From positions 149,243,745 to 149,307,744 of the forward strand of contig OY282560.1 in assembly GCA_958295665.1 (NCBI GenBank): 64,000 nt of DNA. Reading direction: 5' to 3'. Below are positions 33,481 through 45,298 of this stretch, in pieces (within the stretch, counting starts at the first letter, position 1; each line of letters opens with the position of its first letter). The notes below the pieces were generated by a model that saw only the letters and a list, made by a program, of their open reading frames with translations, was not told the DNA's origin and did no database searches. A program made the position numbers and the translations under genes. Origin of the DNA: Tipula vernalis. Its lineage: Eukaryota > Arthropoda > Insecta > Diptera > Tipulidae.

Positions 33481-36400
33481 CATCACCGAACTGCGTCCCA
33501 ATTTCTACTACTTTAAATACGTTTATACGAGAAAATGCAAAATTGCGAGGCACGAAATTTATGTGCCTCGAAGGTGGCTGCGGAACATGTGTTGTCATGG
33601 CGTCGGGTCCCCATCCTGTTACAAAAGAAAAAAGATCATGGGCAATCAACTCGTGTCTAGTAAATGTTTATTCATGTCAAAACCTGGAGATAACCACTAT
33701 CGAAGGTATTGGTGACAAGAAAAATGGATACCATACGTTTCAAAAACGGCTGGCTTATTTCAATGGAACACAATGTGGTTATTGTTCACCGGGCATGGTG
33801 ATGAACATGTACAGCTTGTACGAAGCAAAAAAGGGGCAGCTGTCCATGGAAGAGATTGAAAATTCATTTGGCGGTAACATATGTCGTTGTACTGGATATC
33901 GTCCAATTTTAGATGCGTTTAAAAGCATTGCGCTCGATGCTACTGATGATTTAAAGAAAATGTGTCATGTGGACATAGAAGATCTTAAAATTTGTCCAAA
34001 GAGTGGAGAGAAGTGTGGTGGCAAGTGTAAAGGTAACAATTCAACTATCAAATTAGTTTTTGATGATAATACCGAATGGCATAAAGTAAACAACGTCAAT
34101 GAACTTTGTGCTTTATTCAATACAATTGGAAATAAAAAGTATATGCTGGTCGCCGGCAATACAGCCCATGGCGTATTTCGTCGCGATCCTGATATTCAAG
34201 TATTCATTGACATTTCTACCATGGAAGAATTAAAAACTTATAAAATTGGTGTCAACCTTGAAATTGGTGCCAGTTGCAGTTTAACCGATACAATGGAGAT
34301 TTTAGAAAAAGCTGCCAAAAGTAATCCGAACTTTGAATATTGTCGCAAATTAATTAGCCATATTGATCTGGTAGCAAACGTTCCAGTTCGAAATATTGGT
34401 ACTCTAGCTGGGAATTTAAGCATAAAACATCAACACAAAGAGTTCCAATCAGATATTTACTTAATACTTGAAACATCCAAAGCCAAGTTAACGGTTCAGG
34501 ACGCTGCGGGCCAGAGCACCGATTATTCACCGCACGATTTTCTTAAAGTTGATATGAAAAAGAAAGTGCTATATAAAGTAACACTTCCGCCACTTGATCC
34601 CGGTAAATTTATATATCGATCATTTAAAATAATGCCTCGTGCTCAAAACACTCATGCGCTCGTAAACGCTGGATTTTTAATTGAAATGAACGACAAGAAA
34701 GATCAAGTAGTTTCGGCAAATATTTGCTACGGTGCAATAAATCCAGAATTTACTCATGCCACAGCCACGGAACAATTTTTGATCGGTAAAAATCTATATA
34801 ATTCAGATATTCTGCAAGCGGTTTTGGCAAAATTAAAAGAAGAAATAAATCCTGATTGGGTTTTACCAGACCCATCGCCAGAATTTCGTCGCAATTTAGC
34901 CCTTGGTTTATTCTATAAAATGGTTTTGAGTTCTGCACCGGATGGTACCGTGAAACCGGAATACAAAAGTGGTGGTGAAATCATGAAACGTGATGTTTCA
35001 ACTGGCAAACAAACATTCGATACGAAACCGGAAAATTATCCACTCAATCAACCCATTACAAAACTGGAAGCATTATACCAGTGTTCTGGCGAAGCTGAAT
35101 ACACAAATGATATGCCGCCGCAACCGAATGAACTATGGGCTGCTTATGTCCATGCAACTAAAATTCACAGTAAAATTAGTTCGATAAATGCTGCGGAAGC
35201 TCTAAAAATACCCGGAGTGGTTGCATTCTTATCAGCCAAGGATATTCCAGGCGAAAATAATTTCTTTCCTAAAGGGTTAGGTGGCACCATGGATGAGCCA
35301 ATATTTTGCAGCGGAGAAGTTTTGTATCACGGGCAACCTGTAGGCATTATTGTGGCCGAAAATTTCGCTTTAGCTTATAAAGCGAGTAAAATGGTCGAGG
35401 TCATGTACGAAAAGAACACTTCAGGTATTCTTGGATCGGTTTTGGACTATCTAGGGTCAAACGCTCCGCTTGTCACAAGACCAATTATTACATCGGCCAA
35501 AGAAGTTGTTGAAAAAAATATTGAGGAGCGCATTGTACCCTTCAAAGAATTTAATATTCAAGCGACCAACCATGGTCTCAATGCAGTACATACAATTTCT
35601 GATCGATTTGAAATCGGATCACAGTATCATTTCACAATGGAGACACAACAGTGTGTTTGTGTCCCCGTTGAAGATGGGATTGATGTTCATTCAGCTACCC
35701 AATGGATAGATTTAGTACAATGTGCTGTCGCATCGTCATTAAAAATTCCTGCTAATAAAATCAATATGAAAGTTCGACGACTTGGTGGCGCATATGGAGC
35801 AAAAATTTCACGTTGTGGACAAATCGCATGTGCCACCGCATTAGCCTGTCATTTACTTAATCGACCAATTAGATTTGTGTTAACAATTGAGTCGAATATG
35901 ATGTCAGTCGGGAAACGATGGGCATGCGTCAGTGATTACAATGTTGAAGTCGATGATAATGGCAAAATTCAAAAACTAAAGAATGATTTCTTTCAAGATG
36001 GTGGTCACGCAACTAATGAAAATCCACTTGCGCATGCCACCGCTTTTAGTAAAAATTGTTATGAAAGCTCAACATTTACGATTAATGGTAAAATGATTTT
36101 GACCGATTCCCAGGCCCATACATGGTGTCGTTCACCCGGCACCACAGAAGGTATTGCTATGATAGAAAATATTATGGAACATATTGCTAGGGTAACGAAA
36201 CAGACATCGGAAAATGTTCGTCTCATTAATATGCCGGATTCAAACCCAATGAAGAATACTTTCAAAGAGTTCTTAAAATCGGCTGATTTGGAGAAACGGA
36301 AGGAAGAGATTAACGCCTTTAATGCAGCAAACCGTTGGAGGAAACGTGGAATTGCTTGTGTTCCAATGGAGTATCCGTTCGATTATTTCGGCACATTTCC

Positions 36401-37329
36401 TGCCTTCGTTTCGGTTTATCATGCTGATGGAACAGTGGCCATTACACACGGTGGTATTGAAATGGGGCAGGGTATCAATACTAAAGTAGCCCAAGTGGCA
36501 GCACATACTCTCGGGATTTCTGTTGACATGATTCAAATAAAGCCGACAGAAAATGTCACATCGGCCAATGGTTTTGTTACGGGTGGCAGCGTGGCCAGTG
36601 AATCTGTTGCATTTGCAGTTAAAACCGCGTGTGAAACCATTTTGACACGAATGAAACCAATTAAAGATGCGATGCAAGGGAAATCTTGGCCAGAAGTGGT
36701 GGCTGCATGTTTTTTTAAAAATATTGAATTGACCGCGAGCTACTTATTCAAACCTACAGACGCAAAGCCTTACATTATATATGGCTGTAGCTGTGCTGAG
36801 GTCGAATGTGATTTGTTGACCGGTAATTTTCAAATACGTCGTGTCGATATTCTTGAAGATACGGGTGAAAGTTTGAGTCCATTGGTCGATGTTGGCCAAG
36901 TTGAAGGTGCTTTTATTATGGGAATTGGGTATTGGTTGCACGAAATTTTAATAACAGATCGTGAAAGTGGTGAACTATTAACGAACAGAACATGGAATTA
37001 TCATCCACCAACTGCTAAAGATATTCCAGTTGATTTTCGTGTTACATTTTTGCAGAAAAGTTCAAACCCGAATGGAGTGTTACGATCAAAAGCAACTGGA
37101 GAACCGTCACTTTGTATGTCCGTAGTGGTTATATTTGCTTTGCGATACGCTCTTGATGCAGCACGTAAAGATGCTAAAAATACGGTGGAATGGTTTCCAA
37201 TGGGTAAATATTATGGCTATATACACCTACAATAACTAGCTAATTATTATTTTTGTTTTAGGTTCACCGACATCACCTGAAACTGTATTCGCTCATTCTG
37301 GAGCTGAAATGTCACAATTTACGTTATAA
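33481..37329 (+). CDS. Aldehyde oxidase (molybdo-flavoenzyme), 5' exon missing
   Basis: Oxidises aldehydes to acids in the cytosol using FeS, FAD and molybdenum cofactors. The visible protein starts at SPNCVPIST; roughly 20 N-terminal residues must come from an upstream exon that was not found. The plant-type [2Fe-2S] ligands are CLEGGCGTC and NSCL, and the second cluster is QCGYC and CRC. The FAD region has LVAGNTAHGV and NIGTLAGNLSIKHQ. The molybdopterin region has GGAYGAK, CRSPGTTEGIAMIENI and GGIEMGQGINTKVAQ, and the catalytic Glu lies in KATGEPSLCMS. A large exon (33481-37203), a 58-bp intron (37204-37261) and a last exon (37262-37329, ending SQFTL) complete the gene. The large exon is open throughout. 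The 2Fe-2S wording favours aldehyde oxidase over xanthine dehydrogenase. It converges on Est1. Confidence 0.92.
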
Positions 37330-37377
37330 GTGCACAAAATATAATATTTTTGTTAATTTTAAATTAGCGCACAAATC

Positions 37378-37383
37378 AATAAA
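37378..37383 (+). terminator. AOX polyadenylation signal (AATAAA)
   Basis: AATAAA lies 49 bp after the AOX stop codon and is the only canonical signal before Est1 begins. Cleavage would fall inside or very near the Est1 coding sequence on the opposite strand. Confidence 0.65.
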
Positions 37384-37407
37384 ATGATTTAGTTTGAAAA
37401 TTATAAA

Positions 37408-37413
37408 TTTATT
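37408..37413 (-). terminator. Est1 polyadenylation signal overlapping its stop codon
   Basis: On the minus strand the Est1 end reads ..CCTTAATAAATT: the stop TAA (37412-37414) overlaps AATAAA (37408-37413) by 2 bases. Cleavage would then fall within the 3' UTR of AOX. Confidence 0.6.
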
Positions 37414-39087
37414 AAGGATCGTCTGTATACAGCCCAGCCCAAAGTTTAACTCGATCAGTTTCCGGCCAATCAATAAATTCCAAATCATTCGCAATATTCA
37501 AACATTTATATGGCAATTTTTGATCTCTAATTGGTTCCCATTTGGTGGGTTCGATTTCTGGTCCATTAGGATCTGAGGTTGCAGCAAAATTCGTAAATAA
37601 ACTAACCAGACATTCCATGGTTTTGTACTCTTTAGTGCCCATTTTTAATCCGCCGTTCAATTCATTCAAGTCATTTTTGAATAGATAGCCTAACTCATCA
37701 GCGTGGCAAGCACCTTTTTCATTTTCCAAATGTAATATATTGACTTTATAATTGTTGAAGGTTGGCGAATCGAAGGCAAAGCGAAGTAAATATGTTGGTG
37801 CTGATGGGTTTGATGCACGTGATTGTATAAACACGTGCATCGGATAAATAAAATATTTATCGGATAGTAAATAGATGAATTGTCTATGGTTTTCCACCGA
37901 CGGTTTCTCATCGCCATAATAGAATCTCTTGAGCCGTAATCCCAATTCCTGTTTTCGAGCAGCATTGTCGACTGCCAACTCTTTCGGTACTAGCATCTCA
38001 AAGTTGAAATATTTATAAGTTTTCTGATTCATATAATCTAAGGCAATGCCAAATATAAGACCTTCATCTGAGGCGTTCGATATTATCATTGGTAAATTTT
38101 TACTCCACGGGTTTATCATCATTTCATCAACCGGTTTTGGAATAAAGCACTGCTCACTAACATACGATTCAACAGTGGGCACAAATGGTTCAAAATCAAC
38201 TAATCGTTCTTCAGGTGTAAGTAATGTTGCAACAGCTGACAACATCGAATCGCCTGATGCTGTTTGTAATATTTCTAATGCTCTTTCTGGCGGGTCATCA
38301 TCATGCCAGCCTAACGATTTCGCCAAACGAAATACATATTTTTTATTTTCCACAATAGCCCACGGTGCTGTAATAGTGCCTGACATAATAATCGCCTTAT
38401 TGAACAAACCTCGAGACAGTTCGCTCACAGTCTGATAATGAACGGAAGCACCACCAGCACTGTGGCCAAATAATGTAATATTATTTGGATCACCACCAAA
38501 TTGATCGCAATTATTTTTGATCCATCGAATTGCCATCGTTTGATCCTTAAGTCCGGCATTTCCGGGAACCGCCAATTTCGGATCATCAAAATTTAAAAAA
38601 CCCAAAACACTTAGCCGATAGTTAAACGTAAATAATGCAATGTTTTTCTCAAGCAAATAATCCGGTGAATATAAACTGAGAGTTGATGATTCGCAAACAA
38701 ATTCACCGCCATGAATATATATCATAACTGGGCGTAATTTATTTGGTTTTACACTAGCAGTGTACGCATTAATATGAATGGCCGTCTCATCACCTTCGAT
38801 TATATTACCCAAACGTGAATTTCGATTCAATGATGGTATTGGTGGCAAACTACAATCAAGCACATCATTCCAGTTATCAACCGGTTGGGGATCCTACAAT
38901 TTGTCAGTTAGATTTACCAAAATATATTTTTTAGCGAGCTTATTACCTTAAAACGAAGTTTGCCGGTAGGCGGTTTTATATAGGGAATCCGATGGAAAGC
39001 TAGAATTTGTTTTCCGAACACAGTTTCATAAATTTTTCCATTTATTCGGCCATTCAAAGTATTCACGATAATCTTATTAGCACACAT
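37412..39087 (-). CDS. Carboxylesterase Est1 (alpha-esterase type) with altered oxyanion hole and nucleophile elbow
   Basis: Two exons, 39087-38947 and 38893-37412, with a 53-bp GT..AG intron, give 540 residues. The start is the Met aligned with Est2 and Est3 (MCANKIIVNT); no signal peptide, so probably intracellular. Family features: FGKQILAFHRIPYIKPP near the N-terminus, NYRLSVLGF, GNAGLKDQTMAIRWIKNNC, the active-site Ser192, Glu in NASDEGLIF and His in CHADEL. Two unusual residues: the oxyanion-hole motif is HGGEF (Glu111, codon 38702-38704) where Est2 and Est3 have HGGGF, and the elbow is GHSAGG (His191) where paralogues have GESAG. A Gly-to-Asp or -His change at the matching position in blowfly alpha-E7 (G137D) and human butyrylcholinesterase (G117H) gives organophosphate hydrolysis. 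Here the effect is inference. The frame is intact, so this is a functional-looking gene with changed chemistry. Confidence 0.92.
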
Positions 39088-39120
39088 TTTGTATTCCCAA
39101 ATAATTGAGCCTGCAAACAC

Positions 39121-39705
39121 TTTTTGTGTTTGATAAAGGTTTACTGAACTTGAACAATATGTAGTTCTTTAGTAAAACTATTCACCGTTTATCAATCAGT
39201 GACTAACTATGTGTTTGATAAGACATAAGAATTAAAAGTCAAAATTCTGTTTGATTTTTTGTTTAAAATACAAAATTTTGAATTTTATACGATTCATGGT
39301 AGCCTTCGATCGTTCATTCATTCACTGTGGTTATTTTAGTCGAATCGGAAATGTCGACTAATTTTGGCATCAAACTATGGCAACGAATAGGAGCTGTTTA
39401 TATATGTAGGAGTATCTGTAGGAGTTATAAGTTAAGGACACAGTATTTCAATGGATCACATCGATTTAAGTAAATTTGACCTAGACAGACCAATTAAATT
39501 AACTAAATTGATTTGTCCTATATTTGTAACGGTGAAATCGTCTTCGCTGACTTATAGGGTTATCATACAAATTTTTTTATGCTCGAATCATCAACATTCA
39601 GGCGCAATGTAATCAGTGGTGAATTAAATGTTTTTATTATTTTTTATTGGTTTGAGTCTTATCTGGACCGGATCGAGTTGCCGTAACTTTAATGCAGATG
39701 GCAAA
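39121..39705. other. Est1 upstream region, nothing coding seen
   Basis: The first 100 bp upstream of the Est1 start contain a sequence (CCGTTTATCAATC, 39184-39196) similar to the TATA-bearing CCGTTTATATAATC upstream of Est2, but the TATA core is changed. No gene was recognised. Element H starts at about 39706. Confidence 0.45.
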
Positions 39706-40197
39706 CTAAATTGTGGGAATGTCTAAAAGTATTTTCTCCCGTACAAATTGATGAATTTCATTAAGTTCCTCTTTCATTCGGTCTACATAATCATGTCCAC
39801 ATAAAGCCGATGATGGTACAGCCCCAAAGTTTAGATCTTCAGGTAATCGTAGATTATCTCCAAATAACGTTTTAGCTGGTGTTATTCCGGTTGTGTCATG
39901 TATTGCAGATCGATAGGCGATCAGAAACATCTGTATATGTCGATCCCTGTTGCGTTGGTTTTTCTCAACAACCTTTGCTAGATATTCCTCCAACGTACCA
40001 TTGAATCTTTTCACCATACCATCAGACTGTAGATGCAAAGGCGCTGTTCTCGTTTTATTTATACCGAGCATCTGGCATATTTCTTGAAACACCACCGATT
40101 CAAAATTCCGTCCTTGATCGGTATGAATCTCCATCGGCACTCCAAATCTGCTAATCCAGCTGTTTACTACGGCATCAGCTATTGTTGTCGTCTCCTG
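39706..40197 (-). pseudogene. Gypsy element H: distal integrase
   Basis: The minus-strand frame has [33 protein letters not shown] (second catalytic Asp), SDGMVKRFNGTLEEYLAK (the expected Glu of the DDE triad is replaced by Lys in MVKRF) and FLIAYRSAIHDTTGITPA. The C-terminal domain is cut off near 39725. The upstream part is at 46515-47160; a DNA transposon and element G lie between. Confidence 0.82.
40195..40197. repeat. 3-bp target duplication of the TIR transposon (left CTG)
   Basis: CTG at 40195-40197 is repeated at 46515-46517. The uninterrupted homologous sequence in element I (around 52365-52380) has a single CTG (CAG on its strand), which shows the empty site. Confidence 0.7.
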
Positions 40198-40433
40198 GGG
40201 GTCAATTCTCGTTCCGTGAAAAGTAAAATGAAAAGTATTTTCAGTGAGAAATACACATTTCCGATTCATGTTCCTTGAGAAGGAAAAAAATGACGTCAAA
40301 ATCTTTTCATATGAATAAAACTTTCTCACCGACCAATTTGGCGGTGAGAACATCATAAATATGGAAATAAAATTCTATAAAAACTAAATTTGTATTTTTA
40401 CCATTAAATGTGCATTGAAACTATAATATGATT

Positions 40434-40439
40434 CACTTT
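40434..40439. repeat. Target duplication of element G (left CACTTT)
   Basis: CACTTT at 40434-40439 and 46087-46092 flanks the two LTRs exactly. Confidence 0.85.
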
Positions 40440-40788
40440 TGGTTATTTTAACACTGTACTAAATGGGGCGATCTCCGATCTGACTCCAAGGAAATGAAAT
40501 AATATGTATTTCGTTTGTTGATGACCGATTATCTTTATTAATTAAAAAGATTCGGCTACAATACTTTTACGTAATATATATAAATAATACATTTTTTACG
40601 ATTTTTATTTTTAACCAAATACAATTATAAAAATGCGTGTGTTCTCAAACACGTTGTTTTTTGTTCTCTTCTACCAAATTTTTATATAAAAAAAACGAAA
40701 CAAAAAATGTACCTATTTCGATCATTATGCCCAAACAGCAAAAGCTCAAAGGTATTATGTGAAAGCGAAACGATTGCGAAACGCCACA
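40440..40788 (-). repeat. 3' LTR of gypsy element G
   Basis: 349 bp, TG..CA ended on either strand (minus strand begins TGTGGCG and ends AATAACCA). It differs from the 5' LTR by about five substitutions and one indel by eye. A minus-strand polypurine tract (GGTGGGGGAG, complement of about 40792-40801) lies just upstream in the element. Confidence 0.9.
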
Positions 40789-40895
40789 TAATACTCCCCC
40801 ACCAGTGAAAACGCAGTTTTTACGATACAAAATTAAAAAAGAAACAAAACCGCAAATGGTGTGTCAACAGACATTGATTCCAACCGGCAACAGCA

Positions 40896-43800
40896 CTAAT
40901 CCAGAAAACGAGCTGGAACCCTTATGGTCCTCCCTGTTCGCGTTGTGGCGCTGTTTAACTCACTCTCAAACTCCGGCTGCAAGTTAAAGGTCACTTTTTT
41001 GCCTTGTTTAGTAGATGCAGACTTGGCCGGATAACTTTGTGTAGCTGGACTAGCTAAATGGGCCTGAGGTTCTTGGAAGTTGTTGTTTTCCATAAAGCAA
41101 GGCTTCAAACGATCGATAGAAATTTTGACCTGTTTATTGTTAATTTCCAACGTAAAGAACTTATCCGCCCGAGTGATGACTAGATATGGTCCGGTGTATG
41201 GCGGTTGCAAAGATTTCCTCAACGAATCCGTACGAAGTAATACGTGTGAGCAGGTTTCCAGATTTTTACTAATGAAAATATTATTATTATTATGATGCGA
41301 CGCAGGTGTAGGGCGGATTTCTTCGAAATGCCTTCTGAGATTCTCGACAAACTCAGACTGTGCTATTTTCTCAAACGATGGCCTGCCAACGAATGCACCA
41401 GGAATACGCAGACATGTTCCAAACATCAACTCCGCTGGAGTTGTCTGCAACTCCTCACTAAATGATGTTCGTAACCCGAGTAGAATCGATGGCAAAATAC
41501 TTGTCCAATCCGGACGGTCATGGCACATGATTGCGGCCTTTAATGTTCGATGCCACCTCTCGATCATCCCGTTACATTTTGGGTTGTAACTTGTGGTGCG
41601 TCTTCTCTCGAACCCTAGCAACCTAGCCAACTCGGCAAATAAATGGGACTCGAACTGAGTCCCCTGATCAGTAACAATCGATACTGGCACGCCAAATCTG
41701 GAAATCCATGTGGTATAAATCGCGTATGCAACAGTAGCTGCAGAAATATCGGGCACTGGTATTGCCTCCGGCCAACGAGTGTACCTGTCTATCAGGGTAA
41801 CACAATAGCGTTGATTCTCGGATACCGGCAGTGGGCCTATGATATCTAGGTGGATTTCGGTCAACCTTTGTGAAACCAAAGTGTAAGTGCCAATCGGTGA
41901 TTTTGTGTGTTTTGTAATTTTGGACTTTTGGCATTCCAAACAACTTTGTGCCATAACCCTAACATCATGATTAATTGACGGCCAAACGACATTTTGTGTC
42001 AATAATTTAACCGTCGCCTTGACACCAGGGTGTGATAGTCCATGAAACGAATCGAAAACGTTATTTCTAAAACCTAATGGGATAAAAGGCCTAGCTTTGC
42101 CGGTCGACATGTCGCAATGTATAAATTTATCCGAACTAAATTCTAACGGACGTTTTTCCAACCTTAATTTACTTGAGTCACTACCTAACATCTGAAATAG
42201 CTCATTATCCCCAATTTGTGCTTCGGCAATTGATGCATAGTCAATTTTTTCGGGCAAGTCGATCTGCTCTATACGCGAGAGAGCGTCCGCCACTACGTTT
42301 TCAATTCCGGAAACGTGCCGAATGTCAGTTGTAAACTGACTTACAAAATCTAAATATCTGAACTGACGTGGGGATGCCTTATTTGGGTTTTGGTGAAACG
42401 CGTAAACCAACGGTTTATGATCCGTAAATGCCGTAAAAGTCCGACCTTCAAGAAGATAGCGGAAATGTTTAATGCCCGAGTATAACGCCAGAAGCTCCCT
42501 GTCATAAGCGCTATATTTACGCTGTGTATCGGTAAGCCTGATCGAAAAAAAACTGAGGGGCTGCCACGTGTCTGCAACGAACTGTTGCACCACAGCACCT
42601 ATCGCCACGTCTGAAGCATCAACCCAAATCGCCACTCGAGCAGACGAAGAAGGGTGAGCCAATAAAGTGGCATTACACAACTTTGATTTACAATTATTGA
42701 ACGCTTCGATGGCATCGGAAGTCCATTCAATCAAAACGTTGGCATTCTTCTTATAACCCTTTAAGGAATTATTCAACAAAATTTGATCAGCGGCTGCCCC
42801 AGGAATAAACCGACGGTAGAAATTAATCATCCCGAGAAATCGTTTGAGTTGTTTAACTCTAGATGGTCGCTCGAAATGTTGAATTACCTGTATACGTTCC
42901 TGTGCTGGCAAAATGCCACTACTAGTCACTGTGTGACCTAAAAACTTGATTTCCTGTTTCGCAAACATGCACTTGTCCACGTTGATTACCAGCCCGTGTT
43001 CTTTAAATCTGCTAAAAATTACCTTAAGATGCTCTAAGTGTTGTTCAAATGATTTAGACGCTACCAAAACGTCATCCAAATATACGAAGCAAAATTCTAA
43101 CCCAAACAGAACTGAATGCATCAGCCGCTGGAAGGACTGGGCCGCATTCCTAAGCCCAAATGTCATCCTACAAAACTCATACAACCCGAAAGGAGTTGCT
43201 ATTGCCGTTTTCGGAATATCCTCCGGTTCAATAGGTATCTGGTGATACGCCTGAATTAAGTCCAAGGTAGAACATATACAACAACCTTCGAGCTGATATG
43301 CGAAATCTTGTAATAACGGAATGGGATAACGATCCGGCAGAGTAATCCTATTCAACGCGCGGTAATCCCCGCAAGGCCGCCACTCTCCGTTCTTCTTCCT
43401 AACCAGATGCAGCGGACTGGACCACTCACTATTGCTAGGTCTGCAAATACCCTCTGAGATCAAACGCTCGAATTCAATTTTCGCGATTTTAAGCTTATCT
43501 GCTGCTAGACGGCGTGCTTTACAAACTACTGGTGGACCATTCGTAATTAATCGATGGGTAACATTATGTTTGAAACAATCTGGGTCGATTGCGCTCCTAG
43601 TGATCTCGGAGAATTCCTCAATCAATTGTTGAATTGCTGGATGCAAAACGGATTTATCAATGAACGATAATGCGGAACTTAGATCAGTAGATAATGCCCC
43701 ATTAGTGTACAAGGAAGTCGACGGGTCAATAAGTCTCTTCCTTTGTATGTCGACTAACAGACCGGTCTTTTTTAAAAAATCCGCCCCAATAATGGGCATG

Positions 43801-44074
43801 GAAACATCAGCTATGATGAACTCCCAAACAAAGTCACGGCGTAGGCCGATATTGAGTCTAAAACTACGTGAACCAAAAGCCCTAACGGGTGTACCATTAG
43901 CCGCAAACAGATTGAAAGCCGGGTTAATTAATGATAATTTGGTAAATTTGACCGGGTAAACTGATACATCAGCCCCTGTGTCGATTAAAAAATGGGTCCT
44001 GGTATTTATTTCATAAATCAATAGGCGACTTGACTCTCGACCATCACTACTAGTCGCCGAAAGCTGATGGTCTA
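40896..44074 (-). CDS. Element G pol polyprotein (protease, RT, RNase H, integrase)
   Basis: 1041 codons from the first ATG at 44021; the frame is open upstream to the gag stop, so it is read as a gag-pol fusion after a -1 shift. Domains in order: protease [13 protein letters not shown] and [62 protein letters not shown] and [11 protein letters not shown]; RNase [28 protein letters not shown] and ADALSRIEQ; integrase zinc region [15 protein letters not shown] and CLECQKSK; core with Asp in [11 protein letters not shown], Asp in [11 protein letters not shown] and Glu in [13 protein letters not shown]-terminal [15 protein letters not shown] and [11 protein letters not shown]. No stop or frameshift is seen. 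The gene makes the enzymes for reverse transcription and integration. Confidence 0.95.
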
Positions 44075-45298
44075 CTATTTTTTTGCATTTTCTAAGTTAC
44101 TAGCGATCGATGAACCGGCATAGTGCTTACATCCCTTGACACACCTGAATGCCTTATCGCCAAAACGATGATGATAAAAACATTCACCGTTATCACGAAT
44201 CGATCTGTTCCGCGAATGTGATCGCGCAGAGTCGCTACGAAACGTATGTGGTCCCGAACGACCACGCGATCGTGAACGCGAATCGTCACCCATCAATGCG
44301 GTAATTTCCGACAATATTTGTACTCGAAACTTTTCCAACTTCTCATCAAGGCTCGAACTAGCGCTTGTATGCTTTGCCTGTGAAACCACTGAAGTAGATT
44401 TATCAATCGCACTAATCTGCGTTTGTGTCATTGTCCCGAAAACATTATCGGCTCGCTCAGCCAAAACCGCAAGAGGCACATCGTTCGCAAAAAGCGTAAG
44501 TACCACTTGGACTTGCTGTGGCAAACGGCTCAACCACATCTGCCTAATCGCACTTTCATTGAACAGCGTTCCAGCATTTTGCTTGAATTTCGCCAAAAGC
44601 TGCGAAGGCTTCATGTCCCCGAGCGATAACCCGTGCATAATATTGTAAAGTTTCGTCTTCTCCGATTCCCCCAGAACGCCTAAAACCTCCTGTTTAAATG
44701 TTGAATAAGGAAATTCCCCCTTGTCTCGCGTAATTAGATCCGCAAAGGTATTGTGCAGGCGAGCGTCTAATGCGCTAACCGCATGCGAGTACATAGTAGC
44801 CTCGGCCCTGATTTTGGCAATGATAAATTGCTGTTCTAGGATATTGAACCATACGCTGGGGTTTTGGTTATACAAAGGTTGGGGTGGTTTAAACGACACG
44901 TGCGCAATCATGTCACCTGACTGTGGGTGTGCCGCCTTCTCCCCTACATTCTCTGGTTTAACACCGGCGGAACCGAGAGGAGCCGTTAACGAATTTTTAA
45001 ATTGTTGGAATTTTTCGTCAATCAATTCCCGCAGCTGTTTCTGTGTCAACGTAACCGTCTCTTCTACAACGACGCCACTGTCACCACCATTCGCGGAATC
45101 TTCTTTATCCGACTTATCATAAACACACAACACGAAAGAACGCGTAAACGCACAAAGGATTAGAAAAACTAACCCAAACGCAAAAAACGCGAACGCGATT
45201 TCAAACATCCCCTCTTTGAGCCTCTGACAATATGTACACAATAAAATGATCAAAATTAGAAGGTACTTACAATTACTGCAATAATGGAAATATGACAA
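44075..45298 (-). CDS. Element G gag with CHCC-type zinc motif
   Basis: 407 codons. The conserved capsid region begins at [26 protein letters not shown] and continues through [37 protein letters not shown] and [14 protein letters not shown]. Near the end there is an Arg/Ser-rich tract and an unusual zinc motif [18 protein letters not shown], the CHCC type known from CsRn1-clade gag (not the usual CCHC). The N-terminal 60 residues hold two hydrophobic stretches ([13 protein letters not shown] and [20 protein letters not shown]), odd for a gag. The start codon is therefore uncertain. The protein would form the particle and package RNA. Confidence 0.88.
   Translation of the reverse strand: MSYFHYCSNCKYLLILIILLCTYCQRLKEGMFEIAFAFFAFGLVFLILCAFTRSFVLCVYDKSDKEDSANGGDSGVVVEETVTLTQKQLRELIDEKFQQFKNSLTAPLGSAGVKPENVGEKAAHPQSGDMIAHVSFKPPQPLYNQNPSVWFNILEQQFIIAKIRAEATMYSHAVSALDARLHNTFADLITRDKGEFPYSTFKQEVLGVLGESEKTKLYNIMHGLSLGDMKPSQLLAKFKQNAGTLFNESAIRQMWLSRLPQQVQVVLTLFANDVPLAVLAERADNVFGTMTQTQISAIDKSTSVVSQAKHTSASSSLDEKLEKFRVQILSEITALMGDDSRSRSRGRSGPHTFRSDSARSHSRNRSIRDNGECFYHHRFGDKAFRCVKGCKHYAGSSIASNLENAKK
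44078..44084 (-). promoter_or_regulatory. Predicted -1 ribosomal frameshift site (A AAA AAA before UAG UAG)
   Basis: On the minus strand gag ends GCA AAA AAA TAG TAG. A -1 slip on the heptamer A_AAA_AAA (44084-44078) continues directly into the pol frame (..ATA GTA GAC..), which is open from that point. The gag stop is the next codon (44077-44075), followed at once by a second UAG in the gag frame. This is the textbook arrangement for gag-pol translation. No pseudoknot was assessed. Confidence 0.8.

Noticed and set aside
33543..33551. Start of AOX at the in-frame TTG of 33543
   Set aside because: The frame and the homology continue upstream to the splice site at 33481, so this codon is internal.
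39087..39120. Upstream ATG of Est1 at 39120 as the start
   Set aside because: The paralogues align at the second Met (39087), and the extra residues have no match in Est2 or Est3.
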